Of a stretch of DNA of 8,870 bases, positions 1-6,727 are shown piece after piece. Source of the DNA: JAAYAY01 sp964429355 (GTDB lineage Bacteria; Planctomycetota; Planctomycetia; Pirellulales; Thermoguttaceae); NCBI GenBank assembly GCA_964429355.1, contig CAYSCH010000387.1:1-8870 (forward strand), read 5' to 3'. Every line of letters starts with the position of its first letter. Position 1 is the first letter of the stretch. The notes beneath the pieces are model-generated. The model was not told the DNA's origin. It did not search any database and worked only from the letters and a program-made list of their open reading frames with translations. A program made the position numbers and the translations under genes.

Positions 1-3000
1 GACGGCATCGTCGGGCTGGAGAATCCCAACTCGTTGGCCGTCAGTCCGGACGGCAAGTGGCTCTATGTCACGAGCTCCGGCGTCGACGAGAATCGCCCCG
101 GCGGCCTGTCTTGGTTCGGAATTCAGCGAGATGCGCTACCGGCGGCGCCCCGGGTGGTCAGCTATTCCGCGATGCAGGAACTGATCATCCAGACGGGCAG
201 CGGCAATGACCGCGTACAATTGCGCGGCACGATCCACGGGGCAGGCGGGCTGACGGTGGAAACGGGCGGTGGCGACGACGTCGTCCGCATCCAGCGCACC
301 ATGCCCGACGCGACCACAACGATCCGGCTGGGCAACGGCGACGATGACTTGAATCTTGTCGGTACGGGCCAAAGGGCCGTGACCAGGATCTACGGGGAGG
401 TGGGTGACGACACGATCTCTGTCTGGAGTACCGGACTCGATTCGGTGACCGAAATCAGAGGCGGTGCCGGTGACGACACGATCCGAATCGCGGGCAATGC
501 CTTGGAGGCCCCGGTCGACGTTGATGGCGACGACACGTTGCCGCTCCCCCTGGGGCCGCTAGGCGCGACGGACGCCGTGTTTACGGGGCTCGCCACGATC
601 GGAGGATTCGCATCGCAGCCTTCGGGTGACACGCTCCTCTTCGGCGGTAGCGGAGATGTGGCTGGCGGAGTGATTACAGTAGGCGGCGTGGAGAAGGTGC
701 GGTTTTCCAATTTCCCCGCCGACCCGGTGTTTCTCACCGATCTGCCGCAGGCCGACGCAGGCGATCCCGGTCCGCTCCAGGAGGGGGGCAGTCTTACGCT
801 CGACGCCTCCGCCTCGGATCCGCGGGGGGATGCCTGGCTGGCGATCGAATGGGACGTCGACGGCGACGGACAGTTCGGAGATCTGATCGGATTGGGGCCC
901 CACAGTCTGTCCTGGTCCGACCTGGTAAGCTTCGGGCTCGACGACGACGGCGAGTACTTCGTGGCGGTTCGTGTGGAGACGAGCAAGGGTTACGACGTCG
1001 ACACAACGACCGTCACGGTCACGAACGTCGAGCCCGCCGCAGAAATCAGCGGCGGCGCGGATCCCGTCGACCAGTTCACACCCTACGTTCTTCAACTGTC
1101 GGCTACGGATCCCGGCGATGACACCATACGCTTGTGGGAGATCGACTGGGGCGACGGGCTGGTGGAGGAACTCCGAAGCGGCTCCCAAGTTGCCACGCAC
1201 CTTTACCGTTACGACGAGACGTCCGGCGAAACAAATTCCCACACCATCACGGCCCGGGCCGCTGACGAAGATCTGGATGAGGGCCAGTGGTACGTTGTCA
1301 CCGGCTCGCCGGGTGTGGTCGTTCAGAAGAGGGAGCTGCTTATTGGTGACGGAGACACGGACGAGGGGCAGGTGTACACCCTCACGTTGAACGGATCGCC
1401 CGCGTTCGGCAATCCGACGTGGACGGTCAATTGGGGTGACGAAAGCGCGGAGGATTCGTTCACAGGCCCATTGACAACCCTGACACACACGTTTCTCGAC
1501 GACAGCGACTCAGACTTCTTCACGGTTCGGGCAACCATCCATACCGACGAGGGTCTCTATACGGCAACCATGGACGTCACGGTCGCGAATGTCGCCCTGG
1601 TGCTGAAAGTCGCCGGCAGGAGAGCGATTGACGAAGGCGATCTATACACCCTGTACCTGCTGGCCGATGATCCCGGTGACGATACCATCTCCAACTGGAC
1701 GATCGACTGGGGCGCAGATCCTGACTCTGACTCCGACGTCATAACTGTTGCGGGCAGTTCCAAGACAGTTTCCCACCGCTACGCGGACGACGGAGACTAC
1801 TCGATCACGGTGACTGCGGTGGACGAGGACTGCGCTGAAGCCGAAAAGTACGAAGTGACCAAGGTGGCCTGGCTCGATCGTACGGTGTTCCAGTTCGACG
1901 CCGGCCGCGGCAACACACGGCATTTTTATACGCTTACGGCACAGCCGGGAACCTGGAATGAGGTGGCTGCGGAGGCTTCTCTCCTCGGCGGTTATCCGGC
2001 CACGATCACCAGTGGGTACGAGACGGCTTTCCCTGGTGACGGGCAGGAGCAGGAGTTCCTGGATTTGAGGTTCTTCAACGTCATCGCGCCGCCGGATCGG
2101 CTCTGGGCCAATAGCTTCACGCGGGACAACGGCAAGGTCGTGTGGGATACAGCAGAGTCTTCCGATTATGAGAACTGGGCTGGAGGCGTCCCGGAGAGCG
2201 GTCTTGTTGCCATGGTTCGGCAGTCCGCCCCCGGTGAACCGCTGAGCCGCTGGGTGGTCACGGCCGGTGAAGTGGAAATGTATGGCATTGTGGAACTCGA
2301 GTCGATCGATAAGCTCGTTTCCTGGGACGCGGGAGACTTGCTCAGCCTGAGTGTCGAAAACGTGTCACCGCGTGTCACGCTCGCAGGGACGGATCAGGTC
2401 AACGAGGGATCTCCCTTCACGTTGTCCCTTGGCGTTCCAAGCGATCGCGGCAGCGACAAGGTCACGAAGTATCTGATCGATTGGGGTGACAGCAGTGGAC
2501 TAGAGACCGTGGAGGCACCGGACAGTGACGGCTTCCAGTACGGACAGACGGTGTCGCACGTCTATACGGACGACGGAGATTATACCCTCACTCTCCAAAT
2601 GGTCGACGACGACGGCACCCACGACAATGACGTCGGCTTCACGGCCCACGTTCTGAACGTGGTTCCCGTGCTGACGATTCTGGGCGCCTCCGGTGTGGAT
2701 GAGGGTTCCACGTACAGGCTGAATCTGGGCTCCGCATTCGATCCCGGCGACGATGCCGTCAGCCGGTACCAGGTCACCTGGGGCGACGGATGGATGCAAT
2801 CGGTCATCATCCCGGGCGAGATCACGCACGTCTATCGTGGCGGCGGGGCACGCGGGATCACGGTCGATCTCGTGGATGAGGAGGGTATCTACCACGCGGT
2901 GGCGACCAAGGCAGTCACCGTCGGCGACCTACCGCCGAACATTGCACTGGGGGGTGCGGACGCAGTGGACGTAGACGCGGTGTACACGCTGACGCTGGGC

Positions 3001-4668
3001 GAGGTCACCGACCCGGGGGAGCCCGGCAGTGCGGTTGACGTCGTTCTCTATACCGTCCGCTGGGGCGACGGCAGCACGAATGAGTACACCCAGGGTGGTG
3101 ATGTCACGCACGTCTACAGGGACGGCGATGTCAGGTACACCATCACGGTCGACCTTGCCGACGCAAATGAGAGTTATCCGGGTGCGGGAGCCAAGGAGGT
3201 CAAGGTCAACGCGGTCGCTCCCGAAATGAGGGATCTTGGTTCGATCGATTTTGTCCGCCTCGAGGATCTCGACCTGACCAGCGTGCGATTGTACTACAAG
3301 CTGGAGACGACCTATGCGGGCCTGCTCAGTGTCGAGACCGTCAGGTCGACTTCCCCGGAGGGCGCTCGACTCAGGGTCTACGATCAGAACCCACTGGCGA
3401 GAGCGGGCATAGCCCCCTTGGCCGAGTCCAGTCTGGTGGGCGAGAACCAGCGGATTGACTGGTCCACCTCGGCCGGCATGACCTATTATCTCGCGGTCTA
3501 CGGAACCGACTCGGACTTTGTCGTTCGCATGGCCAATCTGGTCGAGCCGACCGGCACGGCCGTGACTGTCCACGGAACGGATGAAGCCGACTCGTTCCAG
3601 TTCGCAGCCACAGGTTCCTATGCGGTCACAATCAACGGTGTCGAATATCACTTCGACGACAGCCAGTACGAGACGTTTACCTTCGCCGGCGGCAGCGGCG
3701 ACGACACGGCCCTGATGACGGGCAGCGAGGGTGTCGAGATTGCCCGTCTCTACCCCGACCGGGGCACGTTCGGAGAAGGAGGCTTCCTCGTGACCGTCAG
3801 CGAAGTCGCAGCGATTGCCGTTCATGGCGGCGGTGGAGCCGACTCGGCTTTCCTATACGATTCGGCAGGCAGCGACGTGTTCGTCTCCCACAGAGGCTAC
3901 GCCAAGTTGTCGGGTGACGGCTTCGCCCTCGAGACGTTCGATTTCATGAACAACTACGGTTACGCCACAACCCGGGACGGTGGAGTCGACGTGGCTTACA
4001 TGGAAGACACGGCTGTCTCGGACCGATTCAAGTTCGACTGGTCCGATCCCGGCCAGTTCTTCGGCAAGATGTACGGCGGCGGCCTCTACTACAATCGCGC
4101 CAAGAACTTTGAACAGATTGTGGCAACCATGACCGACGGGAACAACAGCGTTCGGCTGTTCGACTCGGAAGGCGACGACACCTTCTATGGTCAGAAGAAT
4201 CAAAGCCGATTCGTGGGTACCGGCTTCGACGTTACCGTCTCGGGCTACGACACGCTGGCCGTTTTTGCTTCCACAGGCGTCGATGTCGCCTATCTGGAGG
4301 ACTCGGTCGACGACGATGAAACCCGCGCACGCCCGCACAAAATCGTGCTTTGGGGGGGCGACGATGCCGATCCAACCTACGAGATTTTGGCTCGCAGGTT
4401 CGACGAGTACCATTTCGAGGCCAAGAACGGGGGATACGACCGTGCCAAGCTTCACGACTCAGCCCTTAGCGACCGTGCAGACGCCGCAGGCAACACGGCC
4501 AGTCTCTCCAGGAATGATCTCGAGCTGGATCTGCTCTACGAGGTCGTGGCATTCGAGTGGGTCAAGCTGTACGCAACCGACAACGACCACCACGACACGC
4601 TCAAGAAGACAGATCCGCTCGACTTCGACCTCGTTTTTGATCCACTGTTGTGGGAAGAGTTGCCCTGA
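1..4668 (+). CDS. Giant multidomain extracellular protein (PKD, C-type-lectin-like and GDD repeats), 5'-truncated
   Basis: The frame is open from base 1, so the start lies upstream; 1555 residues precede the TGA at 4666-4668. A TTG at 34 is only the first start-like codon, not a credible start. Domains, numbered from the codon at base 1: 1-45, last strand of a beta-propeller of the lactonase/YVTN type (SPDGKWLYVTSS); 60-171, five GDD repeats of 22-23 residues; 249-621, four PKD-like domains with WGDG-type cores; 626-767, C-type-lectin-like domain (HFYTLT start, ENWAGG core, no cysteines); 784-1072, three more PKD-like domains; 1073-1181, PPC-like beta domain (DLGSIDF, TYYLAVYGTDSDF); 1187-1529, degenerate surface repeats. 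The protein is Asp-rich with one cysteine (residue 611), which fits secretion and Ca2+ binding. A role in adhesion or cell-surface architecture is inference. No LPXTG-like anchor or membrane segment lies in this frame at the C-terminus, but see the downstream frame at 4667-4810. The coding call is very sure, the function is not. Confidence 0.95.
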   Translation, partial: DGIVGLENPNSLAVSPDGKWLYVTSSGVDENRPGGLSWFGIQRDALPAAPRVVSYSAMQELIIQTGSGNDRVQLRGTIHGAGGLTVETGGGDDVVRIQRTMPDATTTIRLGNGDDDLNLVGTGQRAVTRIYGEVGDDTISVWSTGLDSVTEIRGGAGDDTIRIAGNALEAPVDVDGDDTLPLPLGPLGATDAVFTGLATIGGFASQPSGDTLLFGGSGDVAGGVITVGGVEKVRFSNFPADPVFLTDLPQADAGDPGPLQEGGSLTLDASASDPRGDAWLAIEWDVDGDGQFGDLIGLGPHSLSWSDLVSFGLDDDGEYFVAVRVETSKGYDVDTTTVTVTNVEPAAEISGGADPVDQFTPYVLQLSATDPGDDTIRLWEIDWGDGLVEELRSGSQVATHLYRYDETSGETNSHTITARAADEDLDEGQWYVVTGSPGVVVQKRELLIGDGDTDEGQVYTLTLNGSPAFGNPTWTVNWGDESAEDSFTGPLTTLTHTFLDDSDSDFFTVRATIHTDEGLYTATMDVTVANVALVLKVAGRRAIDEGDLYTLYLLADDPGDDTISNWTIDWGADPDSDSDVITVAGSSKTVSHRYADDGDYSITVTAVDEDCAEAEKYEVTKVAWLDRTVFQFDAGRGNTRHFYTLTAQPGTWNEVAAEASLLGGYPATITSGYETAFPGDGQEQEFLDLRFFNVIAPPDRLWANSFTRDNGKVVWDTAESSDYENWAGGVPESGLVAMVRQSAPGEPLSRWVVTAGEVEMYGIVELESIDKLVSWDAGDLLSLSVENVSPRVTLAGTDQVNEGSPFTLSLGVPSDRGSDKVTKYLIDWGDSSGLETVEAPDSDGFQYGQTVSHVYTDDGDYTLTLQMVDDDGTHDNDVGFTAHVLNVVPVLTILGASGVDEGSTYRLNLGSAFDPGDDAVSRYQVTWGDGWMQSVIIPGEITHVYRGGGARGITVDLVDEEGIYHAVATKAVTVGDLPPNIALGGADAVDVDAVYTLTLGEVTDPGEPGSAVDVVLYTVRWGDGSTNEYTQGGDVTHVYRDGDVRYTITVDLADANESYPGAGAKEVKVNAVAPEMRDLGSIDFVRLEDLDLTSVRLYYKLETTYAGLLSVETVRSTSPEGARLRVYDQNPLARAGIAPLAESSLVGENQRIDWSTSAGMTYYLAVYGTDSDFVVRMANLVEPTGTAVTVHGTDEADSFQFAATGSYAVTINGVEYHFDDSQYETFTFAGGSGDDTALMTGSEGVEIARLYPDRGTFGEGGFLVTVSEVAAIAVHGGGGADSAFLYDSAGSDVFVSHRGYAKLSGDGFALETFDFMNNYGYATTRDGGVDVAYMEDTAVSDRFKFDWSDPGQFFGKMYGGGLYYNRAKNFEQIVATMTDGNNSVRLFDSEGDDTFYGQKNQSRFVGTGFDVTVSGYDTLAVFASTGVDVAYLEDSVDDDETRARPHKIVLWGGDDADPTYEILARRFDEYHFEAKNGGYDRAKLHDSALSDRADAAGNTASLSRNDLELDLLYEVVAFEWVKLYATDNDHHDTLKKTDPLDFDLVFDPLLWEELP
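178..513 (+). repeat. 22-residue GDD beta-solenoid-like repeats within the giant protein
   Basis: Five units follow one another, each with a glycine-rich turn ending in ND or DD and then alternating hydrophobic residues: TGSGND, TGGGDD, LGNGDDD, GEVGDD and GGAGDD. The spacing between equivalent glycines is 23, 22, 22 and 22 residues (about 66 bp). The turns resemble the GGxGxD turn of RTX calcium-binding repeats, but the period is far from the 9-residue RTX nonapeptide. A parallel beta-roll or solenoid with one acidic turn per coil is the inferred structure. The DNA copies are diverged, so this is an old protein-level repeat. Confidence 0.75.
745..3216 (+). repeat. Seven PKD-like domains, split 4 + 3 by a lectin-like domain
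   Basis: Approximate units: 745-1026, 1030-1326, 1333-1591, 1594-1863, 2350-2658, 2662-2922 and 2929-3216. Typical marks are a leading D/NEG-S/Q-x-Y/F-T-L strand, a DPGDD loop, a W-x-x-x-WGDG core, and an H-x-Y-x-D/G-DGDY turn before the last strand. Unit 1 is the classical PKD version (DASASDP then WDVDGDG). Units 2, 4 and 6 share the DPGDD loop; unit 4 has WGAD in place of WGDG, and unit 3 has WGDE. PKD domains are extracellular beta-sandwiches that act as spacers or in protein and carbohydrate contacts. Bases 1876-2301 between units 4 and 5 encode the lectin-like domain and are not PKD. Confidence 0.85.
3838..4587 (+). repeat. Five degenerate ~50-residue C-terminal repeats
   Basis: Units begin near 3838, 3988, 4144, 4282 and 4438 (period 138-156 bp). 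Each opens with a version of D-x-A-x-L-x-D-S-A-x-x-D: AFLYDSAGSD, AYMEDTAVSD, VRLFDSEGDD, AYLEDSVDDD and AKLHDSALSD. A second half then carries a G-x-G-F or similar strand and an aromatic-rich strand ending in a Gly/Asp turn. I recognise this style from memory of large planctomycete surface proteins. The repeats lose similarity towards the C-terminus; the last two lack the clear GDGF strand. Function is unknown; a beta-rich C-terminal stalk or surface-attachment region is a guess. Confidence 0.7.
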
Positions 4669-4810
4669 CTCCCAATGGCTGGACACCCGGTTGGGGCGCA
4701 AGTGTCGCCCCGGCGTCGTCCGGCACGTCGTGATCGGGGTTGGAACCCTCGCCTGGTTGGCACTCTCCGCCGATGCCCTGATCGCGACCATCAGCGACCT
4801 GAAGGGGTAA
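4667..4810 (+). other. Coding-like 47-codon stretch in the +1 frame after the giant gene's stop
   Basis: Read in the +1 frame from the GAC overlapping the stop, 47 codons run to a TAA at 4808-4810. By my count 41 of 47 codons end in G or C, against about 24 of 47 in the frame of the giant gene over the same bases, and second positions are low in G+C. That is the normal coding signature of a G+C-rich genome. The product would have a basic segment (RLGRKCRPG), a hydrophobic run of about 22 residues broken by one Asp, and end in SDLKG. The only plausible independent start is TTG at 4691, with no clear Shine-Dalgarno sequence. It may be a short membrane protein (39 residues), a C-terminal tail of the giant protein detached by an indel, or a +1 frameshift extension. 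Which of these it is cannot be decided here. Confidence 0.4.
4690..4714 (+). terminator. GC-rich hairpin after the giant gene
   Basis: GGGGCG (4693-4698) pairs perfectly with CGCCCC (4706-4711) around a 7-base loop. Two G-T wobbles and a G-C pair extend the stem to 9 bp (4690-4714). It begins 21 bases after the TGA. There is no T tract behind it, so it is at best a non-canonical terminator, and it lies inside the coding-like +1 frame. Confidence 0.3.
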
Positions 4811-4827
4811 TCCTCCGACAACGGGTC

Positions 4828-4856
4828 TTGACACGGCGGGGATCACCCGCAAGAGT
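4828..4856 (+). promoter_or_regulatory. Candidate sigma70-type promoter of the aldehyde dehydrogenase gene
   Basis: A perfect TTGACA at 4828-4833 is followed, after a 17-base spacer, by AAGAGT at 4851-4856, which matches TATAAT at only three of six positions. Transcription would begin near 4863, leaving a leader of about 30 bases. The spacer contains the dyad GCGGG-GATCA-CCCGC (4836-4850), which could be an operator. The -35 box is convincing, the -10 box is weak, and planctomycete promoters are poorly known to me. Confidence 0.4.
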
Positions 4857-4892
4857 GAGGGAAACCGGGTCCAAGCCAGGAGCCAGCGAAAA

Positions 4893-6389
4893 ATGTCATT
4901 CACGAAGCCCCAGTTCAAGAGCAGATACCAGAACTTCATCGGTGGCCAGTGGGTCGATCCCATTGACGGCCGTTATTTCGCGAACATCTCGCCGGTCGAC
5001 GGCCAGGCGTGTTGCGAAATCCCACGCAGCAACCAGAAGGATGTTGACCGGGCGGTCGAGGCGGCCTCACAAGCCGCCCGCACCTGGGCCAAAACCTCGG
5101 CGGCCGAACGCTCCGCGTTGCTCCACAAAGTCGCCGACCGCCTGGAGGCCAATCTCGAGAAACTTGCCGTGGCGGAGTCATGGGACAACGGCAAGGCGGT
5201 CCGGGAGACCTTGCACGCCGACCTGCCGCTGGCGATCGATCATTTCCGCTATTTTGGCAGCGTGATTCGCGGTGATGCGGGTGACATCTGCGATCTCGAT
5301 TCCCAGACGGTCTCCATGGAGGTCTATGAACCGTTAGGGGTCGTGGCCCAGATCATCCCCTGGAATTTTCCGATCCTCATGGCGGCCTGGAAACTCGCCC
5401 CTGCTCTTGCGGCGGGCAACTGCGTGGTCATCAAGGCGGCCAGCCAGACGCCGGTAGGAATCCTGCTGGTCATGGACCGGATTGCCGACATCCTTCCCCC
5501 GGGTACCGTGAACGTGGTCAGCGGCTCCGGCGAGGAAGTGGGCAAACCGCTGGCAACACACCCGGCGATCAAGAAAGTGGGTTTCACGGGCGAAACGACC
5601 ACCGGTCGCCTCATCATGCAGTACGCCTCCGAGAACATCATTCCCGTAACGCTCGAACTGGGCGGCAAATCGCCGAATGTTTTCCTCGAGAGCGTCATGG
5701 CGGCCGACGATGATTTCCTCGACAAAGCCGTGGAAGGTCTTGTCCTGTTTGCCTTCAACCAGGGCGAAGTCTGCACCTGCCCCTCCCGGGCCCTGGTCCA
5801 CGAACGGATTTACAGCCGGTTCATGGAACGCTGCATCCAGCGGGTTGAGGCCATCAAGATGGGCGACCCCCTCGATTCGGCCACCATGATGGGCGCCCAA
5901 GCCTCCCAGGGCCAATACGAGAAGATCCTCAACTACATCGACATCGGCCGGCAGGAGGGCGCCGAAGTCCTCACCGGGGGCGGACCCTTCGAGAACCCCC
6001 TCTACCCCGACGGCTTCTATATCAAGCCGACGCTCCTGAAGGGACACAACAAGATGCGAGTCTTTCAGGAGGAGATCTTCGGGCCCGTCCTCAGCGTCAC
6101 CACTTTCAAAGACGACGCCGAAGCCCTGGCGATCGCCAATGACACGATGTACGGTTTGGGCGCGGGCGTCTGGACCCGGGATCTGCATCAGATGCAGTAC
6201 TTCGCGCGCGGTATCGAGGCCGGCCGGGTATGGTGCAACTGCTATCACCTCTATCCGGCGCATGCATCATTCGGCGGCTACAAAAAATCTGGTATCGGCC
6301 GCGAAACGCACAAGATGATGCTGAACCATTACCGGCACACCAAGAACATCCTCATGTCGTACAGCACCAAGCCCCTGGGCTTCTTCTGA
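4893..6389 (+). CDS. Aldehyde dehydrogenase, AldB/AcoD/ExaC group
   Basis: This 498-residue cytosolic enzyme should oxidise an aldehyde, acetaldehyde in well-known relatives, to the acid using NAD(P)+. Catalytic parts of the ALDH superfamily are all present: oxyanion Asn158 in PWNFP, Lys181, the FTGETTTG turn (231-238), general base Glu255 in LELGGKSP, nucleophile Cys294 in NQGEVCTCPSR, and Glu394/Phe396 in EEIFGPV. The NCYHLYPAHASFGGYKKSG block (449-467) and the C-terminus ending in LGFF match the acetaldehyde dehydrogenase AcoD/ExaC group as I remember it; length is normal (about 500). The residue equivalent to the NAD-ribose-binding glutamate of the usual KPAE motif is Ser184 (KAASQTP), pointing to NADP+ use or relaxed cofactor choice. 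The ATG is supported by AGGAG at 4878-4882, ten bases upstream. No alcohol dehydrogenase or acetoin genes are adjacent. Family is sure; the physiological substrate is not. Confidence 0.95.
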   Translation: MSFTKPQFKSRYQNFIGGQWVDPIDGRYFANISPVDGQACCEIPRSNQKDVDRAVEAASQAARTWAKTSAAERSALLHKVADRLEANLEKLAVAESWDNGKAVRETLHADLPLAIDHFRYFGSVIRGDAGDICDLDSQTVSMEVYEPLGVVAQIIPWNFPILMAAWKLAPALAAGNCVVIKAASQTPVGILLVMDRIADILPPGTVNVVSGSGEEVGKPLATHPAIKKVGFTGETTTGRLIMQYASENIIPVTLELGGKSPNVFLESVMAADDDFLDKAVEGLVLFAFNQGEVCTCPSRALVHERIYSRFMERCIQRVEAIKMGDPLDSATMMGAQASQGQYEKILNYIDIGRQEGAEVLTGGGPFENPLYPDGFYIKPTLLKGHNKMRVFQEEIFGPVLSVTTFKDDAEALAIANDTMYGLGAGVWTRDLHQMQYFARGIEAGRVWCNCYHLYPAHASFGGYKKSGIGRETHKMMLNHYRHTKNILMSYSTKPLGFF

Positions 6390-6422
6390 AGGTCGAGCAC
6401 TCCCCAATCGTCCGAAAGGTGT

Positions 6423-6486
6423 CGCCGCCACTGGATCGCGTCACCCGGTCCCCCGGACGTCTCAGACTCCCTACCAGTGGCAGGCG
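6423..6486 (+). terminator. Bulged 12-bp inverted repeat after the aldehyde dehydrogenase gene
   Basis: CGCCGCCACTGG (6423-6434) pairs with CCAGTGGCAGGCG (6474-6486), leaving one bulged A at 6482 and a 39-base loop. It starts 33 bases after the TGA. The right arm's AGTGG (6476-6480) can instead pair with CCACT at 6491-6495, so two structures compete. No T tract follows, so a simple intrinsic terminator is doubtful; mRNA 3'-end protection or a leader switch are alternatives. Pairing is seen directly; function is inferred. Confidence 0.4.
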
Positions 6487-6593
6487 TCATCCACTAAAAT
6501 TCTGGTATCGATCCGGGCCTCGAATAAATCATCACGCTCAGCCGGAAAATAGGCAAGATGCGTTAATCTAGTAAGGGCCTCCTTGGGTCGGGG

Positions 6594-6613
6594 CTTGTTT
6601 GTGTGCGAACAAG
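6594..6613 (+). other. 8-bp hairpin in the lepA leader
   Basis: CTTGTTTG (6594-6601) pairs with CGAACAAG (6606-6613) with one T-G wobble and a TGTG loop. It stands 114 bases before the lepA start and has no T tract. It could be a leader element or chance. Confidence 0.3.
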
Positions 6614-6727
6614 CTTCCATGGTCCCCTGACCTTTCCAGAGCCGATAACAGAATCGCCCGTCGTGCACATCGAGGGCATGCCTGGCTCGCCCCCCATTTG
6701 GCAAGGATTCCTGCAAGACATCCACGT

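Larger units (their letters stand above)
6390..6727 (+). other. Non-coding leader between the aldehyde dehydrogenase gene and lepA
   Basis: These 338 bases hold no credible gene on either strand. They contain a bulged 12-bp inverted repeat (6423-6486), an A+T-richer pocket (about 6491-6570) where a lepA promoter could lie but where no hexamer pair matches well, an 8-bp hairpin (6594-6613), and a CCTCCTT run (6578-6584) identical to the usual anti-Shine-Dalgarno core. The only Shine-Dalgarno-like sequence near lepA is AAGGA at 6703-6707, twenty bases before the ATG, which is too far for normal use. Confidence 0.6.

Noticed and set aside
559..1488. 309-codon minus-strand frame inside the giant gene
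   Set aside because: Opposite a run of PKD domains that are clear at protein level; its composition is typical of an antisense shadow. The similar frame at 2929-3825 is rejected for the same reason.
1108..2760. Possible recent tandem duplication of PKD units sharing the DPGDD loop
   Set aside because: The DNA copies at 1108, 1669 and 2740 differ at many synonymous positions, so the units are old and there is no evidence of recent duplication.
4675..5265. 196-codon plus-strand frame from ATG 4675 running into the aldehyde dehydrogenase gene
   Set aside because: Very Arg/Pro-rich product with near-random third positions; over 4893-5265 it is out of frame with the confirmed enzyme.
5334..6263. 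309-codon minus-strand frame opposite the aldehyde dehydrogenase
   Set aside because: Shadow of a confirmed gene, with no start signal and no recognisable motifs.
6599..6727. N-terminal extension of lepA from TTG at 6599
   Set aside because: LepA proteins start just before the I-R-N-F strand. The extra 43 residues are Arg/His/Pro-rich, show no conservation I know of, and overlap a hairpin.
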